From assembly GCF_036588685.1 (NCBI RefSeq), contig NC_086384.1, forward strand, positions 51,859,445 through 51,923,444: a stretch of DNA of 64,000 nt, in the 5' to 3' direction. The notes beneath the pieces are model-generated. The model searched no databases and was not told where the DNA came from. It worked only from the letters and a program-made list of their open reading frames with translations. This DNA is from Mytilus trossulus. Lineage: Eukaryota > Mollusca > Bivalvia > Mytilida > Mytilidae. Of the stretch, positions 1 through 11,619 are shown piece by piece. Numbering within the stretch: the first letter of the stretch is position 1; each line of letters starts with the position of its first letter. The position numbers and the translations under genes were made by a program.

Positions 1-155
1 CCATACCGCATAATTAGCTATAAAAGGCCCCGATATGTCAATGTAAAACAATTCAAACAAGAAAACTAACGGCCTTAATTATATATATAAAAAAATGAAC
101 GAAAAACAAATATGTAACACATAAACAAACGACAAGCACTGAAATACATGCTCCT
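1..155. repeat. Dispersed mussel repeat, fragment
   Basis: This stretch matches 59435-59610 in the same orientation, sharing the segments CCATACCGCATA, TAAAAGGCCC, AAAACAATTC and ATATGTAACAC. It is cut by the window edge. A related stretch in reverse orientation lies near 38270-38400. It is non-coding, and I recognise it only as a family that recurs in mussel DNA. Confidence 0.6.
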
Positions 156-2340
156 ATACAATATATCTTTTTTTATGTGATAGATTTCTTTTCCTTTTAT
201 ATATTTAATTGGGCCGGGTTTTTGTTTTTGTTTTTTATGTTTGGATATATACAAAGCACGTTTTAGAAAACAATAATAGGTAATATGGCACCCACTATGA
301 TCCAGAGACTTTTAATATTGGAGATATTTTACATATGTCAACAGGACAGCAGCCGAACGATAAGAAAAACCTCTGAGGTATATTTTGGGATAAAATTAGC
401 AACACTTGGATATTCTCGATGGATGGAACTATAAAAAATGTACTGAGCTATATACCGTACACGCTCAGTGGCGGATCCAGGGGCGGAGGTTCCGGGGGAG
501 GGACCCCCTTCTTTTTGGACGATCAGTGCATTTGGATGGGGACATGTAGTTTTGTCCAGGGTTAAAACCCCCTTTTTAAAATTGCTGTATCCGCCCCTGT
601 CGCATTCATAACACTTATTCTTAGCATACTGAATTTATGATGTTCTTACTATTAGTTCAGGTCCTGATTTAAAAAATACACATTCAGTACAGAAAGAAGT
701 ATTTCAGTGAAAGGTTTCGTGTTTTTCTAGGCAGAAATGATTTTGATATGAGCGTCACTGATGAGTCTTAGGTAGACGAAACGCGCGTCTGACGTACTAA
801 ATTATATAATCCTGGTACCTTTGATAACTATTGGAATGACATTATACAGGTTTAAAAGAGCTTAAAGATTTTCTTACTGGACAGTGGTCACTTAATTGGA
901 TATTTCACTGTGTCATGTCGTGAAATAAATGCAGGTTCAATTCATAACAATGCACAAAACCGGTTCAACTACTTTTGCAAGGCGAAAAAGAAAGTCGAAA
1001 ATTGAAGCCAATAAACAATATTTTTTAATCTGAACATGCAAATTGAAGATTACGTTATATATTTAACATTAAATACATTTGCAGAATAAAAACTTTGGTC
1101 ATAAGAGTCCCAGACAATATATTAGATGACTGTTTTCCCACTAATTCCACGTGTTTTAAGTAGTAGTGTACTCGTATTAGCCCACAATGCATTTAGTTCA
1201 TTGAGTCAATTGGTCAGTTTTTCAAGGCAATATTGGCCTTGTTTTCTGGAAAATACTATGCAAATATATTCTTACGTCAAAAAATCTAGAGTTCTCGACC
1301 TGTTCATAGACAGAAAAAATATTACAGTCATTCCTTAAATATTTTAAAGAGTCGATATTCCCGTTACATTGTTCGTTTACCAATACGTTTTCTATTCATT
1401 GAGTAACTTTCATAAAACAAAAAAATTATCATATGGTTAATTCACAAGCTTAAATAGAATATGATCCTATGTTTGATTTTCGATTTTTTTTTATTGCTAT
1501 AGTTTCATTAAAGGTTATTAATGAATTTACAGGAATATGATAATGAAGTAATGACAGCTTTTAACAATGTATTGTTAAACTGTTTATATTGCATAATATC
1601 CGAAATGACAATTTTTGTTCATTTTAATGATGCGAACCCTTCCAAGGCTCAAATCATCCCGAGTTTTTTGTTGGGCCAGTGTTGTGTTTGTGCCCCTATA
1701 TGTGATATTTTGATTATGTATTATTGTCTATAATATGGAAATTATTGTACTAGTGATAGCTTAAGCGCTATAAAACCAGGTTCAATCCACCATTTTCTAC
1801 ATTATAATGCCTGTACCAAGTCAGAAAGATGACAGTTGTTGTCCATTCGTTTGATGTGTTTAATCATTTGATTTTCTCATTTAATTAGGCACTTTATGTT
1901 TTGGATTTTTTACAACAGAACTAAAAAGGTCTGCAATCGAAGATTGGAAAACGGTAACATCATAACATCACCTTTTATTTTATTCATCTTTACTGCGTCT
2001 TAATTATTAATATTCCACTAAATGGTTTTTTAGATAATGACGTTCTAGAAAAAAATGTATTTTTAAATGAAAGTACTTCACCCAAAATCATCTTTATATA
2101 TATATGCTGTGCAAAAATTTCAATAAAGATAATGGCTTTCAAAACAATTGTTTTCCGACATGTGTTCCATATTATAAGATTTGGGCTATAACATTTTACG
2201 ACTTCACCTAAAATATAAAGAAAGGGCATATCTATAAACGTCTTCTCAAGGAACGAGTTTCAGACAGTTTCAGTGATACTAGAAATTCATATGAAAAAAA
2301 GAAATCTTTTTAAGATCATTTTTGATCGTTTTATTTATTC
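156..2340. other. Non-coding, AT-rich sequence without a recognisable gene
   Basis: Apart from a hammerhead motif at 751-796 I see no exon, RNA gene or long reading frame. Open frames of about 70-80 codons here have no recognisable domain and the composition of random AT-rich DNA. It may be intergenic or an intron of the gene whose exons begin at 2983. Confidence 0.5.
751..796 (+). ncRNA. Hammerhead ribozyme motif (type I, minimal), intact core
   Basis: The core reads CTGATGA, then stem II GTC/GAC with a 7-nt loop, then GAAA, then ACGCGCGT as a very short stem III, then the TC cleavage dinucleotide. The flanks GCGTCA and TGACGT pair as stem I. Hammerheads with such a short palindromic stem III are known from Penelope-like elements and animal retrozymes and may act as dimers. 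Every invariant core base is present. The surrounding sequence (731-850) looks like a fragment of the dispersed carrier repeat. Activity is inferred, not shown. Confidence 0.75.
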
Positions 2341-2646
2341 GTTGTTACTCGGCTCTCCCCAGCTGATTCCGTTTCATTTTCTCTTGTTTTGTTTGTTTCA
2401 TTTCGATTCGCACTTTGTATGTACCCGTACATGACATTGTTATCATGCATCGTATCCATTTTTATGAACAAAACATATGTCACTTAGGATGAGAAAGACG
2501 CTCTCTGTTTTGTCGTTTTGAGATTGAGCAAGCGAAACAAGAATCTTTCATTGCACAAAACATTGATATGCATATCATGAATACAAACATTTATATTTTA
2601 CCTATTTTAAAAATAGTAATCAAAGGTACCAGGCTAATAGATCGAT

Positions 2647-2691
2647 ACGCCAAACGCGCGTTTCTTCTACAAAAAACTTATCAGTTACGTT
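2647..2691 (-). ncRNA. Degenerate hammerhead motif
   Basis: Read on the minus strand, the stem I and stem III segments (ACGCGCGT) and GAAA are recognisable, but the core has CTGATAA instead of CTGATGA and stem II is lost. It belongs to an inserted repeat at about 2620-2830 inside duplication copy 1. It is probably inactive. Confidence 0.6.
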
Positions 2692-2982
2692 CAGATCAAA
2701 ATTGTTATAAAGCCAAACTAGTAACAAGTTGAAGAGCTATGAGGGTCCAAAAATCCAAAAGTTGTGCAAAATACGGCTACGGTAATCTATGTCTAGGATA
2801 AGAAGTATTTCAAAAACCATTTCATAAAACAGACAAAGGCCAATGCGAACAACTGCTCATCTGATGCCTTTAAAATAGTAAAAATAAATCCCGTTTATTG
2901 ATTGTTCAGACATTAGCATAGTAGTATAACATAATATGTGTCCCTCTTTGATCGCCTTTTACACAGTCTTCTAATTTTACAG

Positions 2983-3231
2983 AACACGAATATTGTGAGG
3001 TAGAAGGGTACTACACAGAAGCTAGTAGACTTGACGTGCGTAGTGTTGACAATACCTTACAATTTACATTGCCTCCCCAAATTCCGAAATTAGGTATCAA
3101 TGCAAAAAAGTCATCCACAAATAAACAGCATATTTATGAAAATGTTGATGCTAGTTCGAATAGTGTGGAAGACACGAAGTTGAAATTACACCAAGTTGAC
3201 ACAGCAGGTGATCTAGCATTATATAAATCAG
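2983..3231 (+). CDS. YENV-motif exon, copy 1 (unidentified gene)
   Basis: The exon is flanked by an acceptor (CTAATTTTACAG) and a donor (GTATGA). It is 249 bp, phase 1 at both ends, and open throughout. It encodes about 83 residues that align with the exons at 4970-5248 and 13863-14141, including LPPQIPKLGINAKKSSTNKQ, then IYENVD, then a region matching EDTKLKLHQVDTAGD. It is diverged at the N-terminal acidic part and about 10 codons shorter. YENV fits the pYxN consensus bound by Grb2-type SH2 domains, so a cytoplasmic receptor or adaptor tail is possible. That is inference; I do not recognise the gene. Confidence 0.6.
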
Positions 3232-4969
3232 GTATGAATTTTTTTTAATTTCATTATGTGTTATTTTCACTCACAAAAATGTTGTTAAATGACCCTTTAA
3301 GATTATGACGTCATAGAACAGCTTTATTTCAAAATTAAATAATCTCGCAAAATGTATCTGAGGGTCAGATGTTACTACTATTTGTTGTATAGGCTTTTCA
3401 TTGCTATCGAAGACATAATTAAGCACACTTCATAATATCAGGTATTTTTTCGGCGGTCTGTGAAACAGCTACAAATAAAAGAGATCAGTAAGTATTTGTG
3501 CCTGAAATATAATTAAAGTTCATATTATTTATTCATTTCAGGGTTAGTATAAAAGAAAGAAAAAAAGATTTCCATTATTTAGTAGTATTCAAACATCCAC
3601 GTAGCTTTGCAATATACATCGCGTGTAAAAAAACGATATAGTCTTAGATACATGATTTTTTTTCTACTTTTACACCTCTATCCTATGTTAGTTGAGGATT
3701 TTGCGCCAGCAAACTAGATAAACCACGCCCACATTATGTATGAGCCTGTTCAAAGTAAGGAGTCTGTAATTCAGTGGTAGTGGCTGTAGTCTGTCCTATT
3801 TATTTTTCGTTTATTGTATTGTACATATATCAAACCGTTAATAGTCTCGATTGAGTTGTTTTATATCAGTCATTTCTTTGCCTTTTATAGCCGCCTATGG
3901 CGTATGGTTTTCATTCATTATATAATAAGGCCATACGATAATCTTTAGTTGTTATATATTTCTTTGGTCTTTAAGCATGTTAAGGGAGAGGTATCTCATT
4001 GGCAAACATATCACTTTTTCCTTTTTTGTTAGAATAAAGAAATGTATCCTCTTGATTTAACTGTGTAAGTGCCAATAAAAAGTTTGCCCGCTTACACTTA
4101 CCTTTCTTTTCATGATTTTTATTCACATTAACTCACATTATTCGAAAAACCATTTTTGAAAATCTTATTTAATCCTCGTTACTGTTACATAGTTTTTGAC
4201 AGTAAAAAAGGTGCCTTTGATGAATATATTAAAAATCTAGAGAGAATCCTTTTCCCGCCTAATATTTGTTATGGCTTATATCACGAATACAAGCGCACGG
4301 ACTCTTCATTATTTCTGTTTTTTCTCTATAAATAGCTTCTCTATGAATGTGTTTAAGAGAGTTTTAGTATTTTTTTAAATATTTTTTAATCACTGTATTT
4401 ATTCCGTGATATTCATTCTCGCTTCAGCTTATTCTAGTTTCTTTCTTTTTTTTTCTTTTTTTTCTGTTTCATTCCGGGTTTATTCATTTCGCACTATATA
4501 TATATAACCGTTGATGACATTGTTATCAGGCATCATTTTCCATCTTTATGAAAAATATAGCTTCAGGTTTTTTTTAAACTTTTTCCAGAGTGTTTGCACT
4601 TAAATTACCAAACACCAGAGGAAATGTTTAAAGATTAAATATGAAAACTATTTAGAGGGTATATTGCTCTACGCATTCAAATAATGGAAGAAGACTGTAT
4701 AATTATAAAAGAAAAGATAACCTTAACAATCAAAGTTTGAATTTTGTTATGTATTTGATAGAACTTACTTCAACAGTTTTAAAAATGGGCCGCTCTTGCG
4801 TAAAGGTCCACAAAATGTCTTTCTTAAAGTTCGTTAATTGTTTTTCAAAAAATATTTTATTCAGTAGCAATTGATATCAGTTTAAATAACATAAGATTGT
4901 CAATTCTGTCATGTATCTTTCACTTAGAATATTAAAGACTCTCTTTCTTGTATTTTTTTAATTTTACAG

Positions 4970-5248
4970 AACAAGAATCTAGTGAGGAAGAAGGAGACCA
5001 CAAAGACGCTAGTGGAGTTGACGAGCAATCAGATGCATCAGATGTTGACAAAAACTCACAATTTGCATTGCCTCTCCGAATTCCAGCATTAGGAATTAAT
5101 ACAAAAAGGTCATCCACAAATAAACAGCATGTTTATGAAAATGTTGATGTTTGTTCAATTAATTTGGAAGACATGAAGCTGAGATTACAGGAAGTTGACA
5201 CAGCAGATACCATTACAACATGTGATGATATACCAGTCTATCTCTCAG
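4970..5248 (+). CDS. YENV-motif exon, copy 2 (unidentified gene)
   Basis: Acceptor TTTAATTTTACAG and donor GTATGA bound a 279-bp, phase 1-1 exon of 93 codons. In order it encodes an acidic Glu/Asp/Ser-rich stretch (ESSEEEGDHKDASG, then SDASDVDKNS), a conserved LPLRIPALGI block, a basic NTKRSSTNKQ block, VYENVD, a leucine-rich segment (LEDMKLRLQEVDTAD) and a DDIPVYLSG end. There is no signal peptide, membrane segment or known domain. The symmetric phase means extra copies can be spliced in tandem without shifting the frame. It is near-identical to the 13863-14141 exon. The Tyr in YENV could be a phosphotyrosine docking site (inference). Confidence 0.7.
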
Positions 5249-7092
5249 GTATGACTATTTATCATTTTATTATGTGTAAGGGCAAATTCAATTTCAAAAC
5301 ATTAATCCTAATTTGTCCTACTATCGTTATTTTACTAAATGACCCTTTTAGTTTGTGACGTCCTCGAAAATTTATTTCAAAATACAACAACCTCTGCTTG
5401 GTCTCTAAGGAGCATATAATTTTTGATTTCAGGGTTAATGTTAAACCATATTTTGGATATATATGCAAACATCAACGTAGATTTGCATTAATACATCCAG
5501 TGTAAATAAAAAAAAACAGACACAGTCTTAGATACATGATATCTTTAGGGTTTCTTTTGTGTACCACTATCCCATGTTATTGGATGGTTTTGAGCCAGCA
5601 AACTAGAAAAAACCACGCCACAGTGTGTATGTTCAAAGTAAGGAGTCTGTAATTTAGTGGCTGTGGTTTGTTGTAGTTTCTCATGTAAATTTTCCGTTTA
5701 TTGGTTTATACAAAGATCAAACATCTAGTTTTCTCGTTTGTGTTTACATATGGCATTTTGTTGCTTTTCATAGTCGACTGTGGCGTATGCGTTTTGCTCA
5801 TTATATAATAAGGCCATACGGTATTTAACTTTTACTTGTTAACGTCAATATCATTTTGGTGTTTAAGGGAGAGTTGTCCCATTTGCAATCATACCAATTC
5901 TTCGTATTTTTGTTAGGATATAGAAAATTTACCTCCAGTTTTATCTATTTTGATGCCTATATAAATTGTGCGCTTAACCTTACTTTTCTTTTTATCATTT
6001 CAATTCATCTTGTTTAACAATCCATTATTAAAAATCTTATTAAATCCTCGTTACTTTTTGTTGCTTTAGACGAAAAAAAAGGTGCTTTTAATAAATATAG
6101 TAAAAATCTAGAGAGAAACATATAACCCCTAATTTTCAATGCCTCATATCTCGATTGCAAGCACACGGACCCTTCGTTGTTTCCAGTTTTATTTTATTTT
6201 GAGTTCCTTTATCTATATACCGTCAATTAATAACAGAATAGCGAAAATAAAAAACGCCATTTAGATTATCATCCTGGTGAAAATTTATGTATTTATAAAA
6301 AATGTCACAATTCAATAAACGGCAAAGCCGACACGATGGCTATTTATTCAATTCCCCAATACTATTTTTAATAAATACCAGCATCCATTTACTGTATGCG
6401 TCTCATGGTTCAAATATCAAATCAAATAAAGATAGTACTGGGTATTCGCAAAATCTTAAAAAGTTATCTTCACTTTTATGGTAAATTATCATGTTAATTG
6501 CTCTCTGTGTCATTGTTATGTCATCATTGTTTTGTGCGATTTTATTTATCGAATACATTTGATATTTTCCTTCAATGTTCGAATATTGTTTTTATTGTTA
6601 ACGCGGACCGTGAGTAAGAATCAAAGAAGAATGTGACATTAACAGTTCTTTGAATTTAATAGGTCAAAATAAAATCCTCTATCTATCTGTCTGTAAAACA
6701 GGGAAGCCGACATTTTGAATACTGGAATGTTTTTGATATGCTATGTTTCTATTATCAATATAAAAAAACTAATATTTTCACCTTCTTTTTTAATTCTATA
6801 AAAAGTTCTGAAGAGAACATGAAGTCTGGTGTATGTTTTCACGCTTAAAGTATAATAGCAACATCACCTTATTAAGTTGTACAGACGATCGTTCTATGTA
6901 AAGAAACACCGATTTTGTTACTGAAATGGACTATGTTTTTACATTACGAAAATAATAATCGTAGTGTATTTAAAGGGGTATCATTGGGGGGGGGGGGGGT
7001 TCAGATCCTGGATCCCGATAACTGTTTTGTCAGATTCCCGTGTCCAGGTTACACTGTGTACGTAAATAGTTATCAATTGATTATAATTTAAT

Positions 7093-7138
7093 ACACCAAA
7101 TGCACTTTTCGTCTACATTAGACTCATCAGTGACGCTC
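7093..7138 (-). ncRNA. Hammerhead motif, intact catalytic core but weak stem III
   Basis: The minus strand carries CTGATGA, stem II GTC/GAC and GAAA with a stem I flank GCGTCA. The stem III sequence has drifted (AAGTGCATT) and hardly pairs. It forms the first member of a tandem pair with the truncated copy at 7553-7590, about 455 bp away. Confidence 0.65.
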
Positions 7139-7760
7139 AGATCAAAATAGTTATACAGCCAAACAAGTACAAAGTTGAAGAGCATTGAGGATCCAAAATT
7201 CTAAAATGTTGTTCCAAATATTGCTAAGGTAATCTCTTCATGGGTAAGAAATTCCATAATTTTCCAAATAGTTCAAGTTTTGTCACAGGAATAATTCAAG
7301 TTTTGTCACAGGAATAATTCAAGTTTTGTCACAGGAGATTTATAAAAATAACCGTATAAATGATATTCATGTCAACACCGAAGTGCTGGGCTAGGCTGGT
7401 GATACCCTAGGGGAAGAAACGTGCACCAGCAATGGCGTCGACCAAGTGGTGACTACAGGGCTGATAATACCCTCGGGGGCGAAATGTCCACCAGCAGTGG
7501 CATCGACCCAGTGGTGTAAACAGTTATCAATGGTACCATTATTATAATTTAATACTTCAGACGCGCGTTTCGTCTACACAAGACTCAGATCAAAATAGTT
7601 ATAAAGCCAAACAAGTACAAAGGTGAAGAGCTTTGAGGAGCCGAAATTCTAAAACGTTGTTCCAAATATTGCTAAGGTAATCTTTTCCTTGGATAAGAAA
7701 TTCCTTATTTCCCCGAATAGTTCAAAGTTTTGTAACAGGAAATTTACAAAATTGACCGTA
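7093..7760 (-). mobile_element. Retrozyme-like repeat bounded by two hammerhead motifs
   Basis: Two hammerhead regions in the same orientation bound a body of about 410-450 bp. The body contains a GACGAAACGTCCACCAGCAG-type module present twice (about 7380-7440 and 7445-7515) and a local triplication of TTCAAGTTTTGTCACAGGAA (7266-7336). The second hammerhead (7553-7590) has lost the CTGATGA segment, so it cannot cleave. Tandem hammerheads around a few hundred bases are the hallmark of retrozymes, non-autonomous elements that yield small circular RNAs. Confidence 0.55.
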
Positions 7761-7963
7761 TAAATGATATTCATGTCAACACCGAAGCAATTCTCTTTTT
7801 TTTTTTGTAATTTCCCGTGTCCCGCTTAACTTCATTTCCCGTTTTCATGGCACAATTTTTGGTCTTTCACGTGTCAAATTTACAAAAATAGGCAATCCCG
7901 TGTCACGCTTATACCCCCCCTCCAAATGAGACCAACTTTGAAGCGTCCTACGTAAAACTGTTT

Positions 7964-8423
7964 AGGTGTCAGACCACCAATTACTCCCTCAAATTTAGAA
8001 AGTATTTAAACATAGCCCTACTGTGACACAAAATAGTGCTTTTAATGTTATTGTTTACTTTAACTAATTAACAGGTTTGCAGAAATGAAACTTTTGGTGA
8101 AAGAGAAACATATCTTTACCATTCTGAGCCAAATTTCACTTGTTCATCAGTTTAAACTAAAAATTCAGGATAAATGTGCTACATAGCGTACTTATTTAAG
8201 ATTTCCAGAAAACCAGGGGTTATTTTTGAAATAGTTATTTTCTCAAAGGCCATACTTTCTTACACATGGGTTGGGAATTGAAACGAAGAAAGGTGATACA
8301 TGTACAATTCATGATATACCTGGTTTCTGTGCAGTTAAACTTAAGGTTAAATATTTAGAAAGCTGTGAAAACTGCAAAATTTGGTTGGATTGATAGAGAT
8401 ATTCAATTGATGGTCTGACACCT
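7964..8423. mobile_element. MITE with GGTGTCAGACCA-type terminal inverted repeats
   Basis: The ends are GGTGTCAGACCACCAAT and its approximate reverse complement ATTGATGGTCTGACACC, flanked by short T/A-rich sequence (TTTA). There is no open frame. The same element at the same relative place (17191-17648) is in duplication copy 3, so insertion predates the duplication. Confidence 0.65.
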
Positions 8424-8809
8424 TTACTGTCGCAAATATCCGTTTATCAGCTCCGCTACGCGTCTTTATGTTTACTCAATTTGAGACATTAAAACCCAAG
8501 TTTAAAAAGGCCAAGTTTAAAAAAACAATTCATGTATTACTTAAGTTGAGTTAAAATAATACATCATTTGTCTTTGGAACTCCTTTCTACTTTGGAGGCA
8601 AGATCATCACTTTTATCTAGATGAAAATACGTGTTAGGCAAAAAAAGGCATTTTAACCAAACAAAGACAAATAAATTTAGTATCTCGTAATATTTATCTC
8701 TTTATTTGAGCTTCTTTTTTAAAAGAAGTACAAAATAGAGAACATACAAAAATGAACTATTTTTAACTTTATATAAATAGCCAAAGCATTTTGTATTTGC
8801 AATTTTCAG

Positions 8810-8872
8810 AGGAAGAAGAGGAAGACAATAAGAAACCTTGTGGAATAGAAGTACACTTAGACGCATCAGCAG
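8810..8872 (+). CDS. Acidic mini-exon (unidentified gene)
   Basis: Acceptor TTGCAATTTTCAG and donor GTAATA bound a 63-bp, phase 1-1 exon. It encodes about 21 residues: a Glu/Asp run followed by NKKPCGIEVHLDASA. The end resembles the ASGVDVQSDAS part of the YENV exons, so it is probably a shortened or related version of their N-terminal part. Its duplicate at 18012-18078 is damaged. Confidence 0.5.
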
Positions 8873-8920
8873 GTAATAAGATTCTGAAATCTGGGTTGCC
8901 TCCTCGTAATTAAGAACTAT

Positions 8921-9930
8921 AAATTGATTCAAAAAGAAAACACGAAACGACAAGAAAATGTTCAAATGTCGACAAACTGATTAATTCATATTACGAAGAC
9001 TCTTCAGATATATAATTATACAGTTATGAGATGATCACTAATGTTAATTGCAGACTTTGTTAAAAAAAAATTACCATAATGATTCTATTTGAATTGCCGA
9101 TAAAAGATGTATGAAAACAATATTTCTATTATCAAATCAAAAATATTTCTAAGTTTAAATACATTTAGAATAATGATCTTGAATAAGATGCAGAACATAC
9201 CTACCGGACGTTCAAAACTTACAAGTCGAAGAGAAACTAACACAACACGTTGACACAAATTTACAAAAGACAAACAAGTCAACAATTACTTTACAGAAAA
9301 CTAAAGACTCTGCAAGACGGAGAGTTTTCGAAATAAAATTTTAAGCAGATTTCCAAGACGACATCGAGTTTCTAGTCCTCTTATATTTATATTAATTTTT
9401 ATGCTTAAACATTTGTTTGTACTGTACATTGTAGGAAAATAAAACATGTATTTGTTGTCGCTAAGAAAAAGGAAAAAGCTAGGCGAACATTGCCTTTCTC
9501 TCGTGTTTGACATGATTAAAAGCTTATCAATAAAAGAATAAATGTTGCATTTGCCGACAATGAACGAATTTTGTATTTATAATTTTTCAATGACGACTGT
9601 AAGGGAGGTTGTAACATTGGTGTGAACGACAATATATACCAATTATCCAAATATTCAAAACCATGAATACGCTCCAAATTGTTAAAAATAATTTTAAATG
9701 AAATTTAATATTTTGCGACACATAATTACTTGTTTATTTATTAACAATCACTTAAGTATACCGGAAAATTATAAAACCTGTCACATGTCATATGTTATAC
9801 CATAGCATACTAGCTTTTGCAAAACTTTTTTAACCTCGATGTTTTAACCCCTCGAATCTTTCCCTTTGGACCATCGCACTTTAGCGTAATACACCAACGT
9901 ACTTTAGCGAACAAACAACCATCGCACTTT
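8921..9930. other. AT-rich intronic or intergenic sequence
   Basis: No exon or RNA gene is recognised. Frames of 66-87 codons on the minus strand have no domain. A block near 9355-9380 (CGAGTTTCTAGTCCTCTTAT) resembles 18160-18185, so the duplication extends here around an insertion or deletion. Confidence 0.4.
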
Positions 9931-9935
9931 AGAAC

Positions 9936-11616
9936 TCATTACTTTTGATATTGTCAGCCTTTACACAAATATCCCTCATGACTTAGGAATAACAGTCGTA
10001 AAATATTGGTTGGAAAATACGGAAAACGTCATTGAAAACAGATTAACAAAAGAACTTATACTTGCATCTTTGAAACTTATACTAGAAAGAAATATTTTTT
10101 TACTTTGACGGCACATACTATCACCAAAAAAAGGAACAGCTATGTGTACTAAAATGGTGCCTTCATATGCCACTTTGGTACTTGGGTATTTGGAACAATT
10201 ATTATACGAAAAATTAAGTCATAAATACGGAAATAAATTTGCCATTTACATACGTCAAAACTGGAAACGATTTCTTGACGATTGTTTTATAATTTGGAAT
10301 TCGGATATATCTGTTTCAGATTTTCATTCCGATTTAAATTCTTTAAATCCACATATTCGTGTCACTATTAACAGAAATGTCAGGGAGATGCCGTTTTTGG
10401 ATATTTTAGTAATTATAACGGAAGAAAATTAAATTGTCACAGATATCTTCTCTAAAGACACTGATACACATATGTATTTTAATTTTTACTCAAACCATCC
10501 AAAACATGTAAAGTTGAATATACCTTTTAATCTAGCGTCAAGAATAATTACTATTACTAGTACAAATATATTACGCAACAAAAGACTGGAAGAATTAAAA
10601 GTGTATTTTAAAAAACAACAATACCCGGAACAAGTTATCAATTACGGAATCCAAAAAGCCCTTATTGTAACAGAATCACGGCAATCCGAAACGACCGCGA
10701 AATCATCAAACAATTTTAACAAAATTATTCCGTTTGTCACAACTTATAACCCACGAGATTATAGGGTTATTGCATGAATATTGGGGAATATTGTCCCGAG
10801 TAGAATTTTATATTGTACGAGCTTGCGAGTGCAATATATGTTCTACGAGGGACAATATTCCCCAATATTCATGCAATAACCCTTTTATTGTATAGCAATA
10901 TAATATTTGAAAGTATAAATTGGTATAAACTGACGTTTTGTCGTTGATGACGTCATGAATTATGAAGATTTGTTGCACTAGTGCAATAATAGAATTTATT
11001 GCACGCTAACTTTTGGTTACTTTCTGTGGGAAATATTATATTGCTATACAATAATATAATGTATTTAGTTTAATGCGACAAATTGAAACATATTTACACA
11101 AAAGTGAAAGAATGGACAAAGTCTTACAGAAAAAGAAGATCATCAACAGCAGAAGACAACCGAAAAGTCTAAAACGTTATTTAACATCATCAAAGTTTGA
11201 CTTTAATGAAACGTTGCCTATTGTGAAAAAATGTACCGATAATCGATGTATGACTTGTCCAAATTTAATAGAAGAAAGTTCTATTTAGTTAAAAAATGGA
11301 AAGCATTTTACTGTTAAACAAAATATGTCTTGTAAAAGTTCAAATATCATCTATTCTCTCAAATGTTCAAATTGTGAGGAATTCTATGTTGAAGAGACAA
11401 AACATGAACTGCAAACTAGAATGACATTACATAGACAGCAAACCAACCATGAAGATTTAACACTCATCAGGGCAAACGACCATTTCCATCGTTATTCTAA
11501 TGGACCATTTAAAATATTTCCATTGTATATGGTCAATCGTAAAAATGATTTTCTCCGAAGGAAGAAAGAAGAATTTTTCATAAACATTCTCAACCCTGGA
11601 TTAAATAATAAATAAT
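9936..11616 (+). pseudogene. Penelope-like retroelement, RT + GIY-YIG endonuclease, broken
   Basis: A conceptual translation with frame changes shows the RT of a Penelope-like element: a TFDIVSLYTNIPHD motif from about 9937, a GTAMCTKM..PSYATLVLGY block (10136-10195) and the catalytic FLDD motif near 10270. After a linker with Cys pairs (CTDNRCMTC, near 11235) comes a GIY-YIG-type domain (11325-11615) with IIYSLKC, FYVEET and RMTLHR. The usual Gly of the second motif is Glu. A stop at 11286-11288, several frameshifts and a 293-bp insertion at 10761-11053 make this a dead copy. It entered between duplication copies 2 and 3 and did not belong to the host gene. Confidence 0.85.
10761..11053. mobile_element. 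Foldback MITE inserted in the Penelope-like element
   Basis: The inverted copy of this retroelement (around 13075-13110, minus strand) runs uninterrupted from GAGATTAT to TTTAGTTT, whereas here about 293 bp lie between them, giving an empty-site comparison. The insert has two hairpins: 10761-10882 (GGGTTATTGCATGAATATTG and its complement) and 10886-11053 (TATTGTATAGCAATATAATA and its complement). A TAT or TTAT target duplication is possible. No coding capacity. Confidence 0.75.
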
Positions 11617-11619
11617 ATT

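Larger units (their letters stand above)
2345..4435 (+). repeat. Segmental duplication, copy 1 (oldest)
   Basis: This segment resembles about 4440-6240 and 13381-15200: a GACATTGTTATCA block near 2434, an exon at 2983-3231, then a shared block with TCTTAGATACATGAT and GCCAGCAAACTAGA. It is clearly more diverged than copies 2 and 3 are from each other. It also carries its own hammerhead-repeat insertion at about 2620-2830 that the other copies lack. Copies 1 and 2 are directly adjacent, about 2.08 kb apart. Confidence 0.75.
4440..8920 (+). repeat. Segmental duplication, copy 2
   Basis: This copy is nearly collinear with 13381-18130, with small indels. Shared landmarks are the YENV exon, a TATATAATAAGGCCATACGG block (5805 and 14694), an ATGTCACAATTCAATAAACG block (6302 and 15224), a hammerhead-repeat pair (7093-7590 and 16352-16811), a GGTGTCAG-ended element (7964-8423) and the acidic mini-exon (8810). 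It was therefore duplicated together with its mobile-element cargo. Small reading frames at 6302 and 15224 lie in the copied DNA and are not convincing genes. Confidence 0.85.

Noticed and set aside
6302-6484. 60-codon frame conserved in both duplication copies (also 15224-15406)
   Set aside because: Conservation is explained by the recent duplication; the frame has no domain and no splice signals that I can support.
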